Below are positions 5,860-8,806 of a DNA stretch of 8,806 bases, one piece after another. The notes under the pieces were generated by a model, which had not been told where the DNA came from, searched no databases, and worked only from the letters and a program-made list of their open reading frames with translations. The stretch lies in the NCBI GenBank assembly GCA_900555105.1, contig USJP01000042.1, positions 1 to 8,806 on the forward strand, read 5' to 3'. Numbering within the stretch: position 1 is the first letter of the stretch; each line of letters starts with the position of its first letter. Origin of the DNA: an uncultured Coriobacteriaceae bacterium. GTDB taxonomy: Bacteria > Actinomycetota > Coriobacteriia > Coriobacteriales > UMGS124. The translations under genes and the position numbers were made by a program.

Positions 5860-6489
5860 ATGTTTGACCTTTCTCGTCGCTCTTTCCTCAAATCTTTGGC
5901 TGCGGTTTCGTTGTTCACTGCTGGTTCAATAGGCACCAGCTCGCCCAAATCTGCTCAAGCTGATGATACTGCGATTCCACAAATTCTTACGCCCTTCGAT
6001 CAGACAACGATAGGTGCGTATCTTAGAATTGCGCATCCAGAAATGTATAACAGCCTGAGCCCCGATACCAAAGCGTACGTTGACTCAACTTTAATGTCCG
6101 AAACAACCAATGCGGCAACTATATCCGAACCTCCCAATGACGAACGCGCGATTGCTCAGATTGCAGAGGTCACCGTTACCAGCGCCGAATATGCAACGGC
6201 TGCCAAACAAATTCACTATGACACTCAAGTTGCCAGTTTCCCCATTTGGATTTCGGTGCCTATGGTAACAGCAGGCGTTTCCGCCACCAACAACGCAACC
6301 GGACGTGTATATACACAAGGGCAGACGGTTTTCACCGATCTTCGCTTTGAATATCTATCTGGAGAAACCCAGGTACTGCCTTCTGGAACATATACTTTTA
6401 TCGCAACATCGGTCATCAATAAAGCGCCCGATGGCTGGGCAATTGCGCAACCTGTTGCTCAGCTCTTCCATCAGGTAATAATTCCTTAA
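5860..6489 (+). CDS. Tat-exported protein of unknown function
   Basis: The 209-residue product begins with a textbook twin-arginine signal: SRRSFLK at 5-11, a hydrophobic stretch at about 13-25, and a likely cleavage site after AQA at residue 34. It should be exported folded across the membrane, which often means a cofactor-bound or rapidly folding protein. The mature part has no cysteine and no lipobox, so it is probably released or loosely surface-bound. The C-terminal half is rich in alternating Thr/Val/aromatic stretches and Asn/Gly turns, which suggests a beta-sandwich. I do not recognise the family. AAGGAGGG (5849-5856) fixes the start. Base composition is visibly lower in GC (47% in the line counted at 5941-6000, against 63% at 8041-8100), consistent with transfer. 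It is followed after 13 bases by the next gene, probably on the same transcript. Confidence 0.85.
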   Translation: MFDLSRRSFLKSLAAVSLFTAGSIGTSSPKSAQADDTAIPQILTPFDQTTIGAYLRIAHPEMYNSLSPDTKAYVDSTLMSETTNAATISEPPNDERAIAQIAEVTVTSAEYATAAKQIHYDTQVASFPIWISVPMVTAGVSATNNATGRVYTQGQTVFTDLRFEYLSGETQVLPSGTYTFIATSVINKAPDGWAIAQPVAQLFHQVIIP

Positions 6490-6502
6490 GCGAACCCCTT
6501 AT

Positions 6503-6934
6503 ATGACTAAATCAAGTTCAACATCATCATTTGATTCAAGGGTGCCGGACGATAACCCTCAGGAGGTAGTCAACAATTTCATCTTCCTCGACGGGAAATT
6601 ATACCTCGCATATTTCCCGGTTGTGTTAAAGGAAAGTCTGAATGATTTGGAAGGTAGCTTGATTGGCCTCACATCTGTTCCACAGTCATTCTCCAAGTTG
6701 AAAAATTTCGATGCAGGTGCACTGCCAGAGGGTTCAGAACTCTACTGCTATGCACCATGGGAATCGGAGCAAGAGGGATACCCTCTAGGTATCATTGCGC
6801 ACGAATACCCAGCACTTTACATGTGGGTCGGAAAATGGATGCAGGACATAATGATCGAGCAATTGAAGAACGGCCGGGATATCCAATCGGGAAGTATGGC
6901 CTCCATGTCGAACCTATCCGACAGTTCTGACTAG
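6503..6934 (+). CDS. Hypothetical protein, 143 residues, downstream of the Tat protein
   Basis: I do not recognise this soluble, signal-free protein. Both ends are Ser/Asp-rich and look disordered (start MTKSSSTSSFDSR, end MASMSNLSDSSD). The centre has alternating hydrophobic residues (NNFIFLDGKLYLAYFPVVLK) and a Trp/Tyr-rich patch (YPALYMWVGKWMQDIM). It shares the lower GC of the gene before it. No ribosome binding site precedes ATG 6503, so translation may depend on reinitiation after the stop at 6489. An AGGAGG at 6561-6566 has no ATG, GTG or TTG behind it at usable distance and is taken as coding sequence. As a cytosolic partner of an exported protein it could be an immunity, chaperone or unrelated protein; nothing in the sequence decides this. 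The strong terminator 36 bases downstream supports a real two-gene unit. Confidence 0.7.
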   Translation: MTKSSSTSSFDSRVPDDNPQEVVNNFIFLDGKLYLAYFPVVLKESLNDLEGSLIGLTSVPQSFSKLKNFDAGALPEGSELYCYAPWESEQEGYPLGIIAHEYPALYMWVGKWMQDIMIEQLKNGRDIQSGSMASMSNLSDSSD

Positions 6935-6969
6935 TTAGTCTGCCGGAAACAATAAGTTCCAGACCTACG

Positions 6970-7003
6970 AAAAAACCCTCCGAAAATATTCGGAGGGCTT
7001 TTT
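6970..7003 (+). terminator. Strong terminator of the low-GC cassette
   Basis: CCCTCCGAA (6976-6984) and TTCGGAGGG (6989-6997) are perfect 9-bp arms with an AATA loop. They are flanked by A6 on the left and T5 on the right, so the hairpin may work in both directions. Confidence 0.93.
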
Positions 7004-7012
7004 CGTTTTGCA

Positions 7013-7040
7013 TTGACAGCGCATATAGGCGGCGTATACT
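7013..7040 (+). promoter_or_regulatory. Consensus sigma70 promoter of the metal-resistance locus
   Basis: TTGACA at 7013-7018 (perfect) and TATACT at 7035-7040 (five of six) are separated by 16 bases. This is the best promoter in the window, and a metal-type operator directly follows it. The transcription start should fall near 7047, giving a leader of about 94 bases before the HMA gene. Confidence 0.9.
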
Positions 7041-7048
7041 GCAGGCCA

Positions 7049-7072
7049 ACATATGAACGATTGTTCATATGT
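7049..7072 (+). promoter_or_regulatory. ArsR/SmtB-type operator palindrome
   Basis: Arms ACATATGAAC (7049-7058) and GTTCATATGT (7063-7072) are perfect inverted repeats around GATT. The TGAAC...GTTCA core flanked by AT-rich ends is the known form of operators for ArsR/SmtB metal-sensing repressors (CadC, CzrA, SmtB types). It begins at the predicted transcription start, so a bound repressor would block initiation or elongation until metal releases it. No repressor gene is in the window. Confidence 0.85.
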
Positions 7073-7103
7073 AAACAACTCAAATAACGGCAGCGTACAA
7101 AGA

Positions 7104-7119
7104 GGCGGTGAGAACCGCC
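7104..7119 (+). promoter_or_regulatory. Leader hairpin with GNRA tetraloop
   Basis: GGCGGT (7104-7109) and ACCGCC (7114-7119) form a perfect 6-bp stem closed by GAGA, a GNRA-class loop known for stability. It ends eight bases before the AAAGGAG ribosome binding site. It may stabilise the mRNA or set translation efficiency. Confidence 0.55.
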
Positions 7120-7140
7120 CTAGAGAAAAGGAGCGCCATC

Positions 7141-7359
7141 ATGCGTAAGGCATTCAAACTCGACGAGATCGACTGCGCCAACTGCGCCCGCGAGCTGCAG
7201 GAAGGCATCGCCAAGCTCGAAGGCGTGAAGTCCGTGTCCGTCAACTTCATGACCCAGAAGCTCACGCTTGAGGCCGACGACGCCGAGTTCGACGAGGTAC
7301 TCGAACGCGTGGTGGCCTACACAGAGGACGTCGAGCCCGACTGCGAGATTATTCGCTAA
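7141..7359 (+). CDS. Stand-alone HMA heavy-metal-binding protein
   Basis: This is a 72-residue cytosolic protein consisting of one heavy-metal-associated domain. The metal site is DCANCA, with cysteines at 12 and 15. It sits in the usual first loop, followed by the helix ARELQEGIAKLEGVKSVSVNF that typifies the fold. DCANCA-type loops are common in the N-terminal domains of Cd/Zn/Pb ATPases. A further cysteine lies at 68 near the C-terminus. AAAGGAG (7127-7133) lies seven bases before ATG 7141; a GTG at 7108 is in frame but falls inside the leader hairpin and is rejected. The metal-type operator and the P-type ATPase downstream, which lacks its own HMA domain, suggest it delivers or senses metal for that pump. 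A copper-chaperone role cannot be excluded by sequence alone. Confidence 0.9.
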   Translation: MRKAFKLDEIDCANCARELQEGIAKLEGVKSVSVNFMTQKLTLEADDAEFDEVLERVVAYTEDVEPDCEIIR

Positions 7360-7383
7360 GGCTTTGGGGCTCCCTGGGGGCGG

Positions 7384-7457
7384 GGGCATGGTCGTCTGCT
7401 CAGACAGTCCTCGCCGCGCCGATGACGCGGCTGCGGAACTCGCGACCGACCATGCCC
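7384..7457. repeat. Long-range inverted repeat in the hma-ATPase gap
   Basis: GGGCATGGTCG (7384-7394) and CGACCATGCCC (7447-7457) are perfect 11-base arms enclosing 52 bases. Inside them, GCCGCG (7413-7418) pairs with CGCGGC (7426-7431) around a 7-base loop. The nested arrangement suggests a folded RNA. Confidence 0.75.
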
Positions 7458-7535
7458 TCCCACCCTTGCGCGCGTGACGCGCTCGCTCGGGCAAGCGAGG
7501 AGAGCTGAAGGGTCGGAAATCTGCCCAGGTGCGCG

Positions 7536-7576
7536 GATTTAACATACATTTCAACCAGTGAGATGTATGTTAAATC
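7536..7576. repeat. Perfect 14-base inverted repeat (ATGTATGTTAA element, copies 1 and 2)
   Basis: GATTTAACATACAT (7536-7549) and ATGTATGTTAAATC (7563-7576) are perfect inverted copies separated by 13 bases. The hairpin is not followed by a T tract, so it is not a typical terminator. The AT-rich sequence contrasts with the GC-rich stretch before it. Confidence 0.85.
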
Positions 7577-7611
7577 ATTAAAAGCCCAGTTGGCGGATTT
7601 TTTAAAAATCT

Positions 7612-7628
7612 GAAATGTATGTTAATTC
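7612..7628. repeat. Third copy of the ATGTATGTTAA element
   Basis: GAAATGTATGTTAA (7612-7625) is the exact reverse complement of 7539-7552, and the match continues imperfectly to 7628. It is in direct orientation to copy 2, 52 bases further on (about five helical turns), and 63 bases before the ATPase start. The first copy can therefore pair with either of the other two. Confidence 0.8.
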
Positions 7629-7690
7629 CCAAGTGAGGGCATCTCTGGGACCGCATGACGCATGGGTCAGCGCAAGAAAGAAGGACGACC

Positions 7691-8806
7691 ATGGCTGACG
7701 CGAAGGCAGCAAAGGGCAAAACGAAAAAGAAGAAGCGCAAGAAAGAGTCACTGCAGCATCGACTTGCACGCATCCTTGTCGCACTGGGCATCTTTGCCGT
7801 GGTGTTCGCCCTCGACGAGCTGGGCGTGCTTGAAGCGGCATTCGGTACGCCGGGCAACGTGTACGCAAGCTTTGTGCTGTTTGCCATCCCCTTCGCCATC
7901 GCCGGCTACGATGTCGTTGGCAAGGCCCTCAACAACATCCGCCATGGCAAGGTGTTTGACGAGAACTTCCTCATGACCGTGGCCACCCTGGGCGCGTTTG
8001 CGATGGTGTTCTTCCCCGACACCGACCCCCACATGGCCGAAGGCGCAGCCGTCATGCTGTTCTACCAGGTAGGCGAGCTGTTCCAGAGCTACGCGGTGGG
8101 CAAGAGCCGCAAGTCCATCGCCGCCATGATGGACATCGCGCCCGACTACGCCAACATCGAGCGCGACGGCGACCTTATGCAGGTGGACCCCGACGAGGTC
8201 GAGGTCGGCTCCATCATTGTGGTAAAGCCCGGTGAGCGCATTCCCATCGACGGCGTCGTGACGGAAGGCGCAAGCCAGCTCGACACCTCCGCCCTCACCG
8301 GCGAGAGCGTTCCGCGCCACGTGGAGACGGGCGCCGAGGTCGTCTCGGGCTGCATCAACATGACGGGCCTTCTGCGCGTGCGCACCACCAAGCCCTTCGG
8401 CGAGTCCACGGTGAGCCGCATCCTGGAGCTTGTGGAAAATGCCAGCGAGAAGAAGGCCAAGACCGAGAACTTCATCACCCGCTTTGCCCGCTGGTACACG
8501 CCGGCCGTCACCGGCGCGGCCCTGTTGCTCGCCGTGGTGCCGCCGCTACTCGGCATGGGTGCCTGGAGCGACTGGATTCTGCGCGGTCTCACGTTCCTCG
8601 TGGTGAGCTGCCCGTGCGCCCTTGTCATCTCCGTGCCACTCAGCTTCTTCGGCGGCATCGGCGGTGCCTCGCGCATCGGCGTGCTCGTGAAGGGCTCCAA
8701 CTACCTTGAGGCCCTCTCAGAAGTGGACACCGTTGTCTTTGACAAGACAGGCACCCTCACCAACGGCACGTTCAACGTCGTGGCCGTAAACGCCGAGCCC
8801 GACGTG
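7691..8806 (+). CDS. Heavy-metal P1B-type ATPase, CadA/ZntA-like (3' end outside window)
   Basis: This is a membrane pump that exports divalent soft metals (Zn, Cd or Pb) with ATP; 372 codons are visible with no stop. AAGGA (7681-7685) lies five bases before ATG 7691. The N-terminus is a Lys-rich stretch (KGKTKKKKRKK) in place of the usual HMA domain. Membrane helices follow near 27-45 and 57-75, with further segments around 92-135. The actuator motif TGES is at 203-206, a helix pair around 270-310 carries the metal motif SCPCALV with CPC at 307-309, and the phosphorylation motif DKTGT is at 351-355. SVPLSFFGGIGGASRIGVLVKGSNYLE-like sequence after CPC resembles the Zn/Cd/Pb group more than copper pumps. 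The nucleotide-binding domain and last helices lie beyond the window, so metal-specificity residues there cannot be checked. It probably works with the HMA protein encoded upstream. Confidence 0.95.
   Translation, partial: MADAKAAKGKTKKKKRKKESLQHRLARILVALGIFAVVFALDELGVLEAAFGTPGNVYASFVLFAIPFAIAGYDVVGKALNNIRHGKVFDENFLMTVATLGAFAMVFFPDTDPHMAEGAAVMLFYQVGELFQSYAVGKSRKSIAAMMDIAPDYANIERDGDLMQVDPDEVEVGSIIVVKPGERIPIDGVVTEGASQLDTSALTGESVPRHVETGAEVVSGCINMTGLLRVRTTKPFGESTVSRILELVENASEKKAKTENFITRFARWYTPAVTGAALLLAVVPPLLGMGAWSDWILRGLTFLVVSCPCALVISVPLSFFGGIGGASRIGVLVKGSNYLEALSEVDTVVFDKTGTLTNGTFNVVAVNAEPDV

Larger units (their letters stand above)
7360..7690. other. Structured intergenic stretch between the HMA gene and the ATPase gene
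   Basis: These 331 bases hold no ORF I can support on either strand and no clear terminator. The first half (to about 7510) is very GC-rich and folds back on itself (7384-7457, plus GCGCG-tga-CGCGC around 7470-7482 within a CTTGC...GCAAG enclosure). The second half is AT-rich, with three related copies of an ATGTATGTTAA element. A direct repeat, GCCCAG followed by GCGGATTT, occurs at 7523-7540 and 7584-7600. A small RNA, an attenuator or a mobile-element remnant would each fit. Confidence 0.5.

Noticed and set aside
7120..7554. Minus-strand frame covering the hma gene and intergenic repeats
   Set aside because: It is a shadow of the HMA gene. The part over the intergenic stretch is Ala/Arg/Pro-rich with no motif, and its start lies inside an inverted repeat.
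7536..7576. Rho-independent terminator after the HMA gene
   Set aside because: The 14-bp hairpin is AT-rich, has a 13-base loop and is followed by ATTAAAAG, not a T tract. It also has a third related copy, so a binding site or RNA switch is more likely.

Overview
The window looks like part of a high-GC bacterial chromosome that uses strong AGGAGG-type ribosome binding sites, sigma70-type promoters and hairpin-plus-T-run terminators. That mix, together with the gene content, would fit a Coriobacteriia-type actinobacterium (Eggerthellaceae or a relative). This taxonomic guess rests on style only and is low to moderate confidence. Everything I accept as coding is on the + strand.

Layout. (1) 1-504 is the C-terminal part of a DegV-family lipid-binding protein, closed by a good terminator. 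(2) 687-1487 is proC (pyrroline-5-carboxylate reductase), also closed by a terminator. (3) 1741-5479 is a tightly coupled operon behind a perfect TATAAT box: a previously unlisted 40-residue peptide gene, an ABC-2 type permease, an ABC ATPase, and a second permease fused to a second ATPase. The permeases are paralogous to each other, so the products probably make one asymmetric heteromeric ABC exporter. The first permease appears frameshifted near its 3' end: its expected last membrane helix lies in the -1 frame, which runs to 3004. (4) 5480-5790 holds degenerate tandem repeats carrying terminator-like hairpins. (5) 5860-6934 is a two-gene cassette of visibly lower GC: a Tat-exported protein with an SRRSFLK motif, then a 143-residue protein I do not recognise, closed by a strong terminator. 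(6) 7013-8806 is a metal-resistance locus: consensus promoter, ArsR/SmtB-type operator palindrome, a stand-alone HMA metal-binding protein, a 331-base structured intergenic stretch with long inverted repeats, and the first 372 codons of a CPC-type heavy-metal P-type ATPase that lacks its own N-terminal HMA domain and runs off the window edge.

How they may work together. The ABC operon looks like a self-contained export or immunity unit whose small leading peptide could be cargo, a regulator or a transporter subunit; the sequence does not decide between these. In the metal locus, a metal-sensing repressor not encoded in this window would control hma and possibly the ATPase. The small HMA protein would supply the metal-binding domain that is normally fused to such ATPases.
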